Below are positions 53,792 through 63,357 of a stretch of 64,000 bases of DNA, in pieces. The translations under genes and the position numbers were made by a program. The notes beneath the pieces are model-generated. The model was not told where the DNA came from. It made no database searches and saw nothing but the letters and a program-made list of their open reading frames with translations. Source of the DNA: an uncultured Flavobacteriaceae bacterium (lineage in GTDB: Bacteria > Bacteroidota > Bacteroidia > Flavobacteriales > Flavobacteriaceae); the NCBI GenBank assembly GCA_943788165.1, contig CALSPF010000002.1, positions 510,909 to 574,908 on the forward strand, in the 5' to 3' direction. How positions within the stretch are numbered: position 1 is the first letter of the stretch; the number at the start of each line of letters is the position of its first letter.

Positions 53792-54560
53792 TAAAATCCC
53801 AGCTATTAAGTTTTTGAATCGCATGATGCGCTGTTAGATCAAATTGTGTGGGAACAACCGATATGTATCCGTGGGCTAAGGCCGATTCGTCAGTGTCATC
53901 CCCTTTGTCTTCATTGATGAATTCCCCTGTTAGCCAATAATAGTCTTTGCCCATGGGGCTTTGTCGTTTATCAAACTTTTCCACCCAGTGCGCTTTTGCT
54001 TGACGACAAATTTTTATCCCTTTGATTTCCTTTTCCGGAAGAAGGGGGAAATTCACATTCAAGACAACATCGGAGGGGATGCTGTTTTTCAAGGCATTAC
54101 GTGTTATTTTTTCAATAAAAGGTTTTAGCGGCTCAAAGTCTGCTGTCCAGCGATAATCTAATAACGAAAAACCTATGGCTGGAACGCCCTCTATTCCCGC
54201 TTCAATTGCAGCACTCATGGTACCCGAATAGATAACATTAATGGAGGAGTTTGACCCGTGATTAATTCCAGAAACACAAAGGTCTGGCTTTCGGCTCATC
54301 AATTCATTCACAGCCAATTTTACACAATCGGCTGGTGTGCCTGAGCATTGATATTCTTTTTGAGGACCTTTATCTACGGTTATTTCGGTGCAATAAAGCG
54401 TTGAGTCCAAAGTAATGGCATGTCCCATTCCAGACTGAGGACTGTCTGGAGCAACCACAACTACATCCCCAATGGTGTTCATTACATCAATTAAGGCACG
54501 AATTCCAGGTGCGGTAATTCCATCGTCATTGGTCACTAAAATGAGAGGTCTATTGGTCAT
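53784..54560 (-). CDS. surE: 5'/3'-nucleotidase SurE
   Basis: 258 residues, the usual length. The metal-binding N-terminus LVTNDDGITAPGI, then VVAPDSPQSGMGHAIT, CSGTPADCVKLAV, VSGINHGSNSSINVIYSGTM and AAIEAGIEGVPAIGFSL are the complete SurE signature. Dephosphorylates nucleoside monophosphates in the cytoplasm; linked to stationary-phase survival in E. coli. Confidence 0.96.
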   Translation of the reverse strand: MTNRPLILVTNDDGITAPGIRALIDVMNTIGDVVVVAPDSPQSGMGHAITLDSTLYCTEITVDKGPQKEYQCSGTPADCVKLAVNELMSRKPDLCVSGINHGSNSSINVIYSGTMSAAIEAGIEGVPAIGFSLLDYRWTADFEPLKPFIEKITRNALKNSIPSDVVLNVNFPLLPEKEIKGIKICRQAKAHWVEKFDKRQSPMGKDYYWLTGEFINEDKGDDTDESALAHGYISVVPTQFDLTAHHAIQKLNSWDFND

Positions 54561-54635
54561 GGCATCATTTTTGGCTAAGGTAAGGAAATAGTCTTTGTCT
54601 TAGGTTGTTAAATTCACGTCAAAAAAGAAGACATG

Positions 54636-54667
54636 TTTGTTAAGCCGTTGGCAATTCAATATATTAG
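54636..54667 (+). promoter_or_regulatory. Promoter of the Tsp-type protease gene
   Basis: TTTG (54636-54639), 20-base spacer, TATATTAG (54660-54667), 12 bases before the start codon cluster. Near-consensus Bacteroidota promoter. Confidence 0.45.
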
Positions 54668-54679
54668 ACAACTAATCCA

Positions 54680-56809
54680 ATGATGATGAAAAAAATTGCC
54701 GCTTTAACGGTATTGGTTATTGGGACATTTGTTTTTGTTGCTTTTAGTAACCAAGCAAACAATCCTTCAAAAGACAAATTACTTATTGAAATAGTTTCTT
54801 ATGTTCTTAGTCGCGGACATTTTTCGCCTTCTGAAATCAATGATGCATTTTCTGAAAATGTTTACATGAATTACCTTAATGGCATAGATGGTAGACATCA
54901 ATTTTTCATCAAAGCAGATATCAATAATTTCAATGCTTACAAAAAAGAGTTGGATGATGAAATTAAGGCATCCAAAGTAGATTTCTTTAACCTCACACAC
55001 AGCAAGTTTTTGCAACGTTTGGAGCAAGTCAAATCTTTTTATCCTAGCTTATTGGAGCAGCCTTTTGATTTTTCAGTCAAAGAGAAAATTAATGTCAACT
55101 ACGAAAAAGTGCCCCATGCTGCCTCGCTTTCTGAGATGAAGAATGTATGGCGCAAGTTTTTTAAATTTAATGCATTAGGGACTTTTGCCAGCCTCAAGGA
55201 AGCCGAAGAAAGAAAGCAAGAAGAAGATTCTACCTACGTCCAAAAAACAGATATAGAATTAGAAAAAGAAACACGCGAAGCATTAAAAGAGGACATGAAA
55301 ATTTTCTTTGAGGTACGCGATGATCTTAATCGAAACGATTATTTTTCTGTTTATATCAATGCAATTGCCTTGCAATTTGATCCGCACACAAGCTATTTAG
55401 CACCGAGTGCAAAAGAGCGTTTCGATCAAAATATTTCAGGAAAATTCGAGGGTATTGGTGCGCGTTTAACCAAACGAAATCAAGAAATTGAAATTGTAGA
55501 AGTAATCTCAGGCGGCCCTGTTTGGCGAGGGAAACTAATCGAGCCTGGAGATAAAATATTAAAAGTAGCTCAAGTTGACGAAAACCCTGTCGATGTAATG
55601 GGTATGCGTTTGGATGATGTAATAAAACTTATCAAAGGGCCAAAAGGGACACAGGTGTTTTTAACCATCAAAAAAGTTGACGCTTCAGTTAGTGTAGTGC
55701 CAATAACTCGAGACGTTATTGAGTTGGAAGAAGCTTTTGCTAAATCAACCATTATTAAAAAAAATGGAAAACAATACGGTTTAATTAACCTGCCCCGTTT
55801 CTATGTGGACTTCAAGGACTATGGCAACCGAAATGCAGCAACCGATGTAAAAAAAGAAATTCAAGCACTTAAAAAACAAGATGTAAATGGAATTGTATTT
55901 GACTTGCGGAACAATGGCGGTGGGTCTTTACAAACAGTTGTCGACATGGCGGGCTATTTCATCGAAGAAGGCCCCATTGTACAAGTCAAATCTACCGGTG
56001 GACAAAAGCAGATTTTAAAAGATGACGATAGTTCAATTGAGTGGGATGGTCCATTGGTGGTATTGGTGAATGAGTTTTCGGCTTCAGCTTCTGAAATTTT
56101 GGCCGCTGCACTTCAAGACTATAAACGCGCAATTGTTTTGGGTAGTAAACAAACCTATGGAAAGGGAACCGTTCAAAATGTAATTGACTTAAATCAAATT
56201 ATTTCTGGAAACACCTATGGAGATTTAGGCGCCATGAAAGTAACTACCGATAAATTTTATCGCATCAATGGCGGTTCAACCCAACTAGAAGGAGTGAAGA
56301 GTGATATTGTTTTCCCCAATCGCTACTCCTATATTGACACAGGAGAAAAAGATCAAGATAATCCATTGGAATGGGATAGAATTACACCTGCAGACTTCAC
56401 GCCCTGGGCCACCGGTGATCCGTATACCTATGCCATTGAGCGCAGTAAACAACGCCAGGCAGATAATCCATTCGTTCAATTAATTGATGAGCAAGCTAAG
56501 TGGGTAAAGTCTCGCCAAGATGACGTTGCTTTTTCATTAAATTATCAATCGTTTTTAGATCAAGAAGAGCGCGAAAAAAAGAAAACAAAGAAGTTCAAGA
56601 AGTTGAGTGACTTTCAAAGCAATATATCCTTTAAAACCTTGCCAAGAGACCTACAATTGATTCAGAAAGATGATGTGCTAAAGGAGAAAAGAGTTCGTTG
56701 GGAAGAAAGTCTAGGCAAAGATATCTATGTTGATGAAGCAATTAATGTTTTGAGTGATTTAACAGAAATTAAGCGAAGTACAACACCCATTACGCAGCTA
56801 AAACAATAA
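54680..56809 (+). CDS. C-terminal processing protease, S41 (Tsp/Prc type)
   Basis: 709 residues with an N-terminal hydrophobic signal or anchor. Tsp-type N-terminal domain (~40-240; DGRHQFFIKADI, DPHTSYLAPS), PDZ domain (~245-330; FEGIGARL, GGPVWRGKLIEPGDKILKV) and S41 domain. Substrate-site GIVFDLRNNGGGSLQTVV; catalytic Ser in NEFSASASEIL; Lys in KQTYGKGTVQ. A C-terminal DUF3340-like region follows. Degrades or trims periplasmic proteins from their C-termini. Three ATGs in four codons make the exact start uncertain by a few residues. Confidence 0.93.
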   Translation: MMMKKIAALTVLVIGTFVFVAFSNQANNPSKDKLLIEIVSYVLSRGHFSPSEINDAFSENVYMNYLNGIDGRHQFFIKADINNFNAYKKELDDEIKASKVDFFNLTHSKFLQRLEQVKSFYPSLLEQPFDFSVKEKINVNYEKVPHAASLSEMKNVWRKFFKFNALGTFASLKEAEERKQEEDSTYVQKTDIELEKETREALKEDMKIFFEVRDDLNRNDYFSVYINAIALQFDPHTSYLAPSAKERFDQNISGKFEGIGARLTKRNQEIEIVEVISGGPVWRGKLIEPGDKILKVAQVDENPVDVMGMRLDDVIKLIKGPKGTQVFLTIKKVDASVSVVPITRDVIELEEAFAKSTIIKKNGKQYGLINLPRFYVDFKDYGNRNAATDVKKEIQALKKQDVNGIVFDLRNNGGGSLQTVVDMAGYFIEEGPIVQVKSTGGQKQILKDDDSSIEWDGPLVVLVNEFSASASEILAAALQDYKRAIVLGSKQTYGKGTVQNVIDLNQIISGNTYGDLGAMKVTTDKFYRINGGSTQLEGVKSDIVFPNRYSYIDTGEKDQDNPLEWDRITPADFTPWATGDPYTYAIERSKQRQADNPFVQLIDEQAKWVKSRQDDVAFSLNYQSFLDQEEREKKKTKKFKKLSDFQSNISFKTLPRDLQLIQKDDVLKEKRVRWEESLGKDIYVDEAINVLSDLTEIKRSTTPITQLKQ

Positions 56810-56812
56810 GGA

Positions 56813-57856
56813 TTGAAGTCATCATTTGCCCTTGCAAAAGTACTTCGAGATCCTGCGGGCGCAATTAGCCTTGTTTATATAGTGCTGATTTCTTTAGTAG
56901 CTGTTTTTGCTGGTTTTATTGCGCCAGACAACTCAGCAAATGCAAATCAAATGCATTTATCGATTCATTCCAAGCCCCCGGGCCACCAATCACTATTGCT
57001 TCTTGTTCCTGCCAAAGACGGTTCTACTCTAGAAGAAATTCCAATCACTTCTTTTTATTGGGAAAAGGATCAACTCTTCTATCAGGCTGAAACAGTAGGA
57101 CCGGGCTATGATCAATCGATTGATAGAAAGATCTTCCCTAAGGCCATGTCTTTACATGAAATAGAAGAAACTTTCTTGGTAAAGAGAACATTCTCATGGG
57201 GAACAGATAAGTTTGGACGTGATCTTTTTAGTCGCATGCTTTTTGGTTCTCGTATCTCTCTATCTATTGGATTTATAGCTGTGTTGATTTCGTTACTGCT
57301 GGGAATTGTTTTGGGAGGATTGGCAGGTTTTGTTGGCGGAAGAACAGACAAGATCATTCTCTGGTTTATCAATGTGATTTGGTCCATTCCCAGCCTGTTA
57401 ATGGTCATTGCGATTACATTAGCTCTCGGTAAAGGGTTCTGGCAGGTTTTTATTGCCGTAGGTTTAACCATGTGGGTTGAGGTAGCGCGTTTGGTTCGTG
57501 GACAGGTCATATCGATCAAAGAACAATCTTTTGTTCAAGCGACCCGAGTATTAGGCTATTCGGATCTTCGGATTTTTGGACAGCATATTTTTCCTTTATT
57601 GATCCCTTCATTAATAGTTCTTTCGACAGCAAATTTTGCAAGCGCAATTCTCATCGAAAGCGGATTGAGTTTCTTGGGGATTGGTGCGCAACCTCCAACC
57701 CCCAGTTGGGGAGGAATGATCAAAGATCATTTTCGTTACATGCTCATGGGAAAGGCCTATTTAGCACTAATTCCCGGTGCTGCAATCATGAGTCTGGTAT
57801 TGGCTTTCATGTCCCTAGGCAATAGCTTACGCGATGCACTGGATATTAAAAACTAG
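56813..57856 (+). CDS. Oligopeptide-type ABC transporter permease (OppC/DppC-like)
   Basis: 347 residues from TTG 56813, three bases after the protease stop. One N-terminal helix, a ~100-residue periplasmic segment (~40-130), then a binding-protein-dependent permease core with the EAA loop GLSFLGIGAQPPTPSWGG. The long insert is typical of Bacteroidota OppC proteins. No OppB, binding protein or ATPase gene adjoins it, so its partners are encoded elsewhere. Tail-to-tail overlap of 11 bases with rodA. Confidence 0.87.
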   Translation: MKSSFALAKVLRDPAGAISLVYIVLISLVAVFAGFIAPDNSANANQMHLSIHSKPPGHQSLLLLVPAKDGSTLEEIPITSFYWEKDQLFYQAETVGPGYDQSIDRKIFPKAMSLHEIEETFLVKRTFSWGTDKFGRDLFSRMLFGSRISLSIGFIAVLISLLLGIVLGGLAGFVGGRTDKIILWFINVIWSIPSLLMVIAITLALGKGFWQVFIAVGLTMWVEVARLVRGQVISIKEQSFVQATRVLGYSDLRIFGQHIFPLLIPSLIVLSTANFASAILIESGLSFLGIGAQPPTPSWGGMIKDHFRYMLMGKAYLALIPGAAIMSLVLAFMSLGNSLRDALDIKN

Positions 57857-59105
57857 CTTCATTTAAACGATTGGCATCTTGGTTTAGATAAATGGCAATC
57901 AAGATGGTGAATGCCAGTAAACTCGACCCACCATAGCTAATGAAAGGGAGAGGTATTCCTATGGTAGGAACCAATCCAATTGACATACCAATATTGACGA
58001 AAAAATGGACAAACAATATACTCGCCACACTGTAGGCATATACACGAGAAAAATTATTTTTTTGGGCTTCTGCTCTACTTAAAATTCGCAGGATAAGAAA
58101 AGTAAAAAGGAGAACCACACTAGCTGTCCCTTTAAAGCCCCATTCTTCTCCAATGGTACTAAAAATGTAATCGGTGTGTTGTTCAGGAACAAAGCCTCCT
58201 TTGGTTTGTGTGCCCTGTAAAAAACCTTTTCCTTCCCAACCACCAGAGCCAATAGCAATTTTTGATTGATTGAGGTTGTAGCCAATTCCTTGGGTGTCTA
58301 CTTCTTTCCCGAGAACAATATTAATACGATCTCGGTGTCGTTGTTCAAAGATATCATTGAAAATATAATCCACAGAATAGACATAACCACTGCTTATAAA
58401 AACAGCAATCAGATAAGGAAAAATGACAACCTTCTTATTCACTTTCTTGGAGAAAAAACAGAGTGAAATAACAACGGTTAATATACTTACATAAACAAAA
58501 GGAAGTGGAGCAATTAAGGTTAATAAGAAGAAAAAGAGCATTGCCGCAATGAGGAGTAAATAAACGGGTTTTAATCCTTCTCTAAAGAGCACAAAGAGAA
58601 AGGAGCCAAAAACCAGTGCAGAACCTGCATCGGGTTGAAAAAGAATGAGTCCCATTGGGAAAGCAATGATGAAAGCAACTTGTAGGAGGGAGTTTAATTT
58701 GCGCAGATCAATATGAATTTCACTCAGTAATTTTGCAATGGCTAGGGCCACTGCCACTTTAGCAAACTCTGCTGGCTGTAAGCTTACTCCGCCAAGCACA
58801 TACCAGGAGCGTGCCCCAGAAATAGTGCTTCCAAAAGGATAAAGTCCAATGAGAAGTAGAATTGTGGCCAAGTAAATGATGCTTGAGAAGCGTTCAAAAA
58901 TTTTCGATGGAGCAGCAAGGATGAAAATAGCGGCTGCAATACTCACCCCAAAAAACAACAACTGCTTTCCAATAGAGCGGCTCAGATTGAAGAGTTCGGG
59001 TTGATTTTCATCAAAGGTAGAAGAGTAGATGTTCGTTATACCAAAACAAGCCAAGGCAAGGTAGATGGCAATTGTTATCCAATCAAGACGTAGTGATCTA
59101 TTCAT
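57846..59105 (-). CDS. rodA: Rod-shape SEDS glycosyltransferase RodA
   Basis: 419 residues with ~10 membrane helices. SEDS features: SGARSWYVLGGVSLQPAEFAK (catalytic Asp region nearby), FQPDAGSALVF, GWEGKGFLQGTQTKG, FVPEQHTDYIFSTIGEEWGF and GIPLPFISYGGSSLLA. Polymerises glycan strands with PBP2 in the elongasome. It overlaps mrdA by 8 bases and is the last gene of the mre operon. Confidence 0.95.
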   Translation of the reverse strand: MNRSLRLDWITIAIYLALACFGITNIYSSTFDENQPELFNLSRSIGKQLLFFGVSIAAAIFILAAPSKIFERFSSIIYLATILLLIGLYPFGSTISGARSWYVLGGVSLQPAEFAKVAVALAIAKLLSEIHIDLRKLNSLLQVAFIIAFPMGLILFQPDAGSALVFGSFLFVLFREGLKPVYLLLIAAMLFFFLLTLIAPLPFVYVSILTVVISLCFFSKKVNKKVVIFPYLIAVFISSGYVYSVDYIFNDIFEQRHRDRINIVLGKEVDTQGIGYNLNQSKIAIGSGGWEGKGFLQGTQTKGGFVPEQHTDYIFSTIGEEWGFKGTASVVLLFTFLILRILSRAEAQKNNFSRVYAYSVASILFVHFFVNIGMSIGLVPTIGIPLPFISYGGSSLLAFTILIAIYLNQDANRLNEASF

Positions 59106-60960
59106 TTATTGTAAATGCTTGTCCTGAGACAGGTTTGGCGTATTCCTCTTCTAAACTTCCTTCTACCATTCGTTTTTCCAACCATTTTCTTTTTACTTTT
59201 CCAGTCAAATAATCTTCGATCATAAGGCTAGCAATGGGTGCAGCCCATCGCGATCCCCAATAGCCATTTTCAATAAAAACAGCAATGGCAATCTGCGGAT
59301 TCTCTTTTGGTGCAAAAGCAATAAAAATTGAGTGGTCAGTCAATTGGGTAGTTTCTCCTTCAATGCGTGTAAAGTTTTCTGCCGTACCTGTTTTTCCACA
59401 CACCTCTATGCCGCGAATGCGTGCAATACGTGCAGTTCCTCTTTCTACAACCTTGTGCATTCCATCGATCACAACTTCGAAATGTTCTGGATCAATACTG
59501 GTAATTTTTTTATTGAATCTTCTTTGAATAGAATCTCCTTCAACTTTTTTCACAAAGTGGGGCGTAAAATAATAACCTCTATTGGCAATGGCAGCAGTAA
59601 AGTTGGCTAACTGAATTGGCGTGGTGAGAAGTTCCCCTTGACCAATCGCATTGGAAATAATGGTTGGAGCTTTCCATTGCCCTTCTGAATACACTTTGTT
59701 GTAATAGGATGCTCCTGGAATATGTCCTGGTCGGCCAATTGATAAGTCATAGCCTAAATAATTCCCAAGGCCAAAACTGTTCAAATGTTCTTTCCATCGA
59801 TCTACTCCTTCAGCAGGGGTTTCATATTTGTCAATGATTCCTCTATATGTATTGGAAAAATAAGAATTACAAGATTGGTAAATAGCGCTCGATAAATCAT
59901 TCCTGGTTCCAATTGAACAATGGCATTCCATAAATGCTCCTCGAGCATAATAATGCCCTTTATTACAGCGATAAATTGTTTTGGGAGTAATGGTTTCTTC
60001 TTGTAAGGCAATTAATGCATTGAGTGTTTTAAACGGTGAACCTGGAGGATATTGCGCTAGTAAACCGCGATCGAAAAGTGGTTTTGCCAAGGTGTCATTG
60101 GCAAGTTTTCTGTAATTGCTTGAACGTTGGCGTCCAATCAATATACTCGGATCATAAGAAGGTGCATTGACCAAAGCCAGAACCTCACCAGTAGCCGGTT
60201 CAATGGCAACAATTCCGCCGCGTTTATTTTGCATTAATTCTTCACCATAGGACTGTAATGCCGCATCTAAGGTTAGGTAAATGTCTTTTGCCGGAACAGA
60301 AGCAATGTCGAATTCTCCCTCTTTATATGGGCCAATAATTCGATTGAAGCGGTCTTTCTGTAAGTATCGTTTGCCTTTGGTGCCTCGAAGCTGTTCTTCA
60401 TATGATTTCTCGACCCCTTGATGCCCAATAATTTCTCCTAGTCGATAGTAGTCGTCTTTTTTTAAATCAGTAGTATTGACTTCACTTACATAGCCCAATA
60501 CGTTCGCAGAATGATTGAATCGGTATTGGCGTAACGATTTCTTTTGAATGAAGAAACCGTCAAACTTCCACATTTGTTCTTGTAGCTTCGCATAGGTTTC
60601 TTTGGAAATTTGGTTGACAACAATCGAGGGAAGTTGTTTTGAGTAGCGACGTGCTTTTTTTAGGTTTAATATCAGTCGATTCTTGGTTATCCCTGTTAAT
60701 TCACAAAAGCTAAGTGTATCAAAAGGTGATGCGTTTTTTGGGATAATCATGACATCATAAGCGGGTTGATTGGCAACCAATAATTCTCCATTGCGGTCAT
60801 AAATAAATCCCCGTTCAGGGTAGTCTGCAATTTCAAGGACAGCGTTATTTTCAGAGAGTGTTCTATAACTAGTGTTCACTACTTGTAGCTCGAGTAATTT
60901 AAATAAAAATACAGTTGCAATAAGTACAGTTAATCCGCGAAGAAGGAAAATCCGTATCAT
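59098..60960 (-). CDS. mrdA: Penicillin-binding protein 2 (transpeptidase)
   Basis: 620 residues: N-terminal membrane anchor, dimerisation domain (NNAVLEIADYPERGFIYDRN), transpeptidase domain. The SxxK motif appears as PGSPFKT (Ser-Pro-Phe-Lys), SxN as SCNSYFSNT, and KTG in EVCGKTGTAENF. Cross-links lateral wall peptidoglycan in complex with RodA and MreC. Overlaps mreD by 4 bases. Confidence 0.95.
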   Translation of the reverse strand: MIRIFLLRGLTVLIATVFLFKLLELQVVNTSYRTLSENNAVLEIADYPERGFIYDRNGELLVANQPAYDVMIIPKNASPFDTLSFCELTGITKNRLILNLKKARRYSKQLPSIVVNQISKETYAKLQEQMWKFDGFFIQKKSLRQYRFNHSANVLGYVSEVNTTDLKKDDYYRLGEIIGHQGVEKSYEEQLRGTKGKRYLQKDRFNRIIGPYKEGEFDIASVPAKDIYLTLDAALQSYGEELMQNKRGGIVAIEPATGEVLALVNAPSYDPSILIGRQRSSNYRKLANDTLAKPLFDRGLLAQYPPGSPFKTLNALIALQEETITPKTIYRCNKGHYYARGAFMECHCSIGTRNDLSSAIYQSCNSYFSNTYRGIIDKYETPAEGVDRWKEHLNSFGLGNYLGYDLSIGRPGHIPGASYYNKVYSEGQWKAPTIISNAIGQGELLTTPIQLANFTAAIANRGYYFTPHFVKKVEGDSIQRRFNKKITSIDPEHFEVVIDGMHKVVERGTARIARIRGIEVCGKTGTAENFTRIEGETTQLTDHSIFIAFAPKENPQIAIAVFIENGYWGSRWAAPIASLMIEDYLTGKVKRKWLEKRMVEGSLEEEYAKPVSGQAFTINE

Positions 60961-61460
60961 TTTTTTGTTTGAAATAGAGTTAAAGAGGCTGTGATCAACA
61001 CAAAACTGAAGAATGTATTAGCTACCGTATGTTTGATGATCACCCATAAATGTGCCATGTTGAAGTATAGTATAAAAGAGAAAATGAGTTGATGGGTGAG
61101 TATCATTAAGAAAATATATACCATTTTGTTGGACCAGAGTGATCCAGTAGACAAGGCATTGGGCTGATTGAAATTTGCCCCGAGGGCAAATCGAGAAATA
61201 ATTGAACGAAGAAAAGCAATGCTTACACCGGCAATACTATGTGCTCCGGGAGATTGAGTGACTAGGTCAAGAAACAGGCCCGTAAAAAAACCAATGGCAA
61301 TAAAGCCAAATTGATCTAAATCTAAGCGATAAGTAATGAATATGAAGATGTAAATGGCTGGATTGCTGAAACCAAAAAGGTGAATATTGTCAAATACTAA
61401 AATTTGTAGAATCAGTAAAATGAAGGCCAATAAAGAAAAGCGTGTATAATATGGGATCAT
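60957..61460 (-). CDS. mreD: Rod shape-determining protein MreD
   Basis: 167 residues with about five to six hydrophobic helices and the conserved loop GFFTGLFLDLVTQSPGAHSI. Poorly conserved family; the assignment rests on this motif plus position between mreC and mrdA with 4-base overlaps on both sides. Confidence 0.88.
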   Translation of the reverse strand: MIPYYTRFSLLAFILLILQILVFDNIHLFGFSNPAIYIFIFITYRLDLDQFGFIAIGFFTGLFLDLVTQSPGAHSIAGVSIAFLRSIISRFALGANFNQPNALSTGSLWSNKMVYIFLMILTHQLIFSFILYFNMAHLWVIIKHTVANTFFSFVLITASLTLFQTKK

Positions 61461-62278
61461 GGTTCTCTTTCTAACAATTCTATAATTTCTCCTCTGTCTT
61501 TATTGCCAATAACATAGACATACTCTAGGTCTGTCATATTGTTGAAAAGGCTAACACTGATATCATAGTAGCCTCCATTTTCGAGTAACTCAAAACTTTT
61601 TACTTTACCAATAGGGATGCCCTCTGGAAAGTATGACGACATTCCCCCGGTAACCAATGTATCACCAATTTCAACTACATTAATGCTTACGATATCCGAC
61701 AGTTGCATTTCATTGGGGTTGTCGCCTTGCCAAAAAAGTGATCCAAAAACGTTTGACTTTATAAATTTCGCATTGATTTTTAAATCGCGGTATAGAATAG
61801 ACAAAACGGAGGCATAATTTCCACTAGTTTGATTAACAATCCCAATGATTCCTTTGGGACCAATAACCCCCATTTCTCTATCAATACTATCATTACTTCC
61901 TTTATCGATCAATAAAATATTTCGTGATTGGGTAAAGCTGTTTCTAATTATCTTCGCAGATTTTGACCAATATTGTGAACTCCCTGAATTTCGATTTCTT
62001 CGTGGTAAAACACCTGTTTGATAGGATCGTACTAATTCCCTGTTTTTTAACGCATTGTTTTCTTCAACCAAGCGTTTGTTTTCATCTGCCAAATCAAAAT
62101 AGGAGTTGAGTTGACGAAAAGGTTGGTGAATGAAGCCCGAAATAACTAAACTAGACTTGGCTATTTGACTATTGTGGTAACTGCTTTGTGTTCCTGAGAT
62201 AAATAGCCCAAGATTGAACAAAAATAGGAAGAGCAAAAAGTTCTTGTAGCGAATAATAGCATTTAAGACCCATTGCAT
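61457..62278 (-). CDS. mreC: Rod shape-determining protein MreC
   Basis: 273 residues: N-terminal transmembrane helix (NFLLFLFLFNLGLFISG), a coiled coil (~65-90, LADENKRLVEENNALK), then the periplasmic double beta-barrel (VIGPKGIIGIVNQTSGNYA, GDTLVTGGMSSYFPEGIPIG). Scaffold that activates PBP2-RodA. Confidence 0.93.
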   Translation of the reverse strand: MQWVLNAIIRYKNFLLFLFLFNLGLFISGTQSSYHNSQIAKSSLVISGFIHQPFRQLNSYFDLADENKRLVEENNALKNRELVRSYQTGVLPRRNRNSGSSQYWSKSAKIIRNSFTQSRNILLIDKGSNDSIDREMGVIGPKGIIGIVNQTSGNYASVLSILYRDLKINAKFIKSNVFGSLFWQGDNPNEMQLSDIVSINVVEIGDTLVTGGMSSYFPEGIPIGKVKSFELLENGGYYDISVSLFNNMTDLEYVYVIGNKDRGEIIELLEREP

Positions 62279-62285
62279 TGTTTAC

Positions 62286-63314
62286 TTATTTTAATAAGAT
62301 CGTTTTGTAGCGATCAATGTTTTTAAGGGCAATTCCAGTACCGCGAACAACCGCCTGTAAAGGATCTTCTGCAATGTAAACCGGTAGATCTGTTTTTAAG
62401 GATATACGTTTGTCTAAACCACGGAGCATAGAACCTCCACCGGCCAGATAAATTCCTGTATTGTAGATGTCCGCCGCTAATTCTGGTGGTGTTTGCGACA
62501 AAGCTTCCATGATGGCGTCTTCTATGCGTAAAATCGATTTATCCAAGGCACGTGCAACTTCCCGATGGGAAACCATTGCCTGCTTTGGTTTTCCTGTTAA
62601 AAGATCTCTTCCTTGAACAGACATTTCGTCTGGGGGAGTTTCTAGGTCTTCTAGAGCAGCACCAATATTAATTTTAATTTTTTCTGCGGTACGTTCCCCT
62701 ACATAAAGGTTGTGTTGTCGACGCATATAATAAACGATATCATTGGTAAACACGTCTCCTGCAATTTTGACAGATTTGTCACACACAATTCCCGATAGAG
62801 CAATAACAGCAATTTCAGTGGTTCCTCCACCTATATCGACAATCATATTCCCTTTGGGTTGCTTTATGTCAATACCAATTCCTATTGCTGCTGCCATAGG
62901 TTCGTGTATTAAGTAAACTTCTTTTCCGTTTACACGTTCAGCCGATTCACGCACTGCGCGCATTTCTACTTCTGTGATTCCCGAGGGAATACAAATCACC
63001 ATTCTCAATGAGGGAGTGATCATTCTTTTTTTTAGGGTAGGTACACTTTTGATCAGCATACTGATCATTTGTTCAGAAGCATTAAAATCGGCAATTACAC
63101 CATCTTTTAACGGACGAATGGTTTTGATGTTTTCATGAGTTTTACCTTGCATCATACTGGCTTCATGGCCAATGGCAATTACCTTATTGGTGGTTCGATC
63201 TATGGCAACAATGGAAGGGCTGTCCACAACAATTTTATCTTTGTGGATAATCAAGGTGTTTGCTGTTCCTAAATCAATCGCAATTTCTTCCGTTAAAAAA
63301 TCAAAAAATCCCAT
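62286..63314 (-). CDS. mreB: Rod shape-determining actin homologue MreB
   Basis: 342 residues, full length. Actin-fold motifs: EIAIDLGTANTLI (phosphate 1), VIADFNASEQMI, ICIPSGITEVEMRAV, EPMAAAIGIG, MIVDIGGGTTEIAVI (phosphate 2), and YLAGGGSMLRGLDKRI (adenosine). Forms membrane-bound filaments that guide the elongasome. First gene of mreB-mreC-mreD-mrdA-rodA. The 43-base gap after purH leaves open whether purH is co-transcribed. Confidence 0.97.
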   Translation of the reverse strand: MGFFDFLTEEIAIDLGTANTLIIHKDKIVVDSPSIVAIDRTTNKVIAIGHEASMMQGKTHENIKTIRPLKDGVIADFNASEQMISMLIKSVPTLKKRMITPSLRMVICIPSGITEVEMRAVRESAERVNGKEVYLIHEPMAAAIGIGIDIKQPKGNMIVDIGGGTTEIAVIALSGIVCDKSVKIAGDVFTNDIVYYMRRQHNLYVGERTAEKIKINIGAALEDLETPPDEMSVQGRDLLTGKPKQAMVSHREVARALDKSILRIEDAIMEALSQTPPELAADIYNTGIYLAGGGSMLRGLDKRISLKTDLPVYIAEDPLQAVVRGTGIALKNIDRYKTILLK

Positions 63315-63357
63315 GCGGCGCCTGTGTGTTTAATGCTGATTCTCAAAGTTAGTAAAA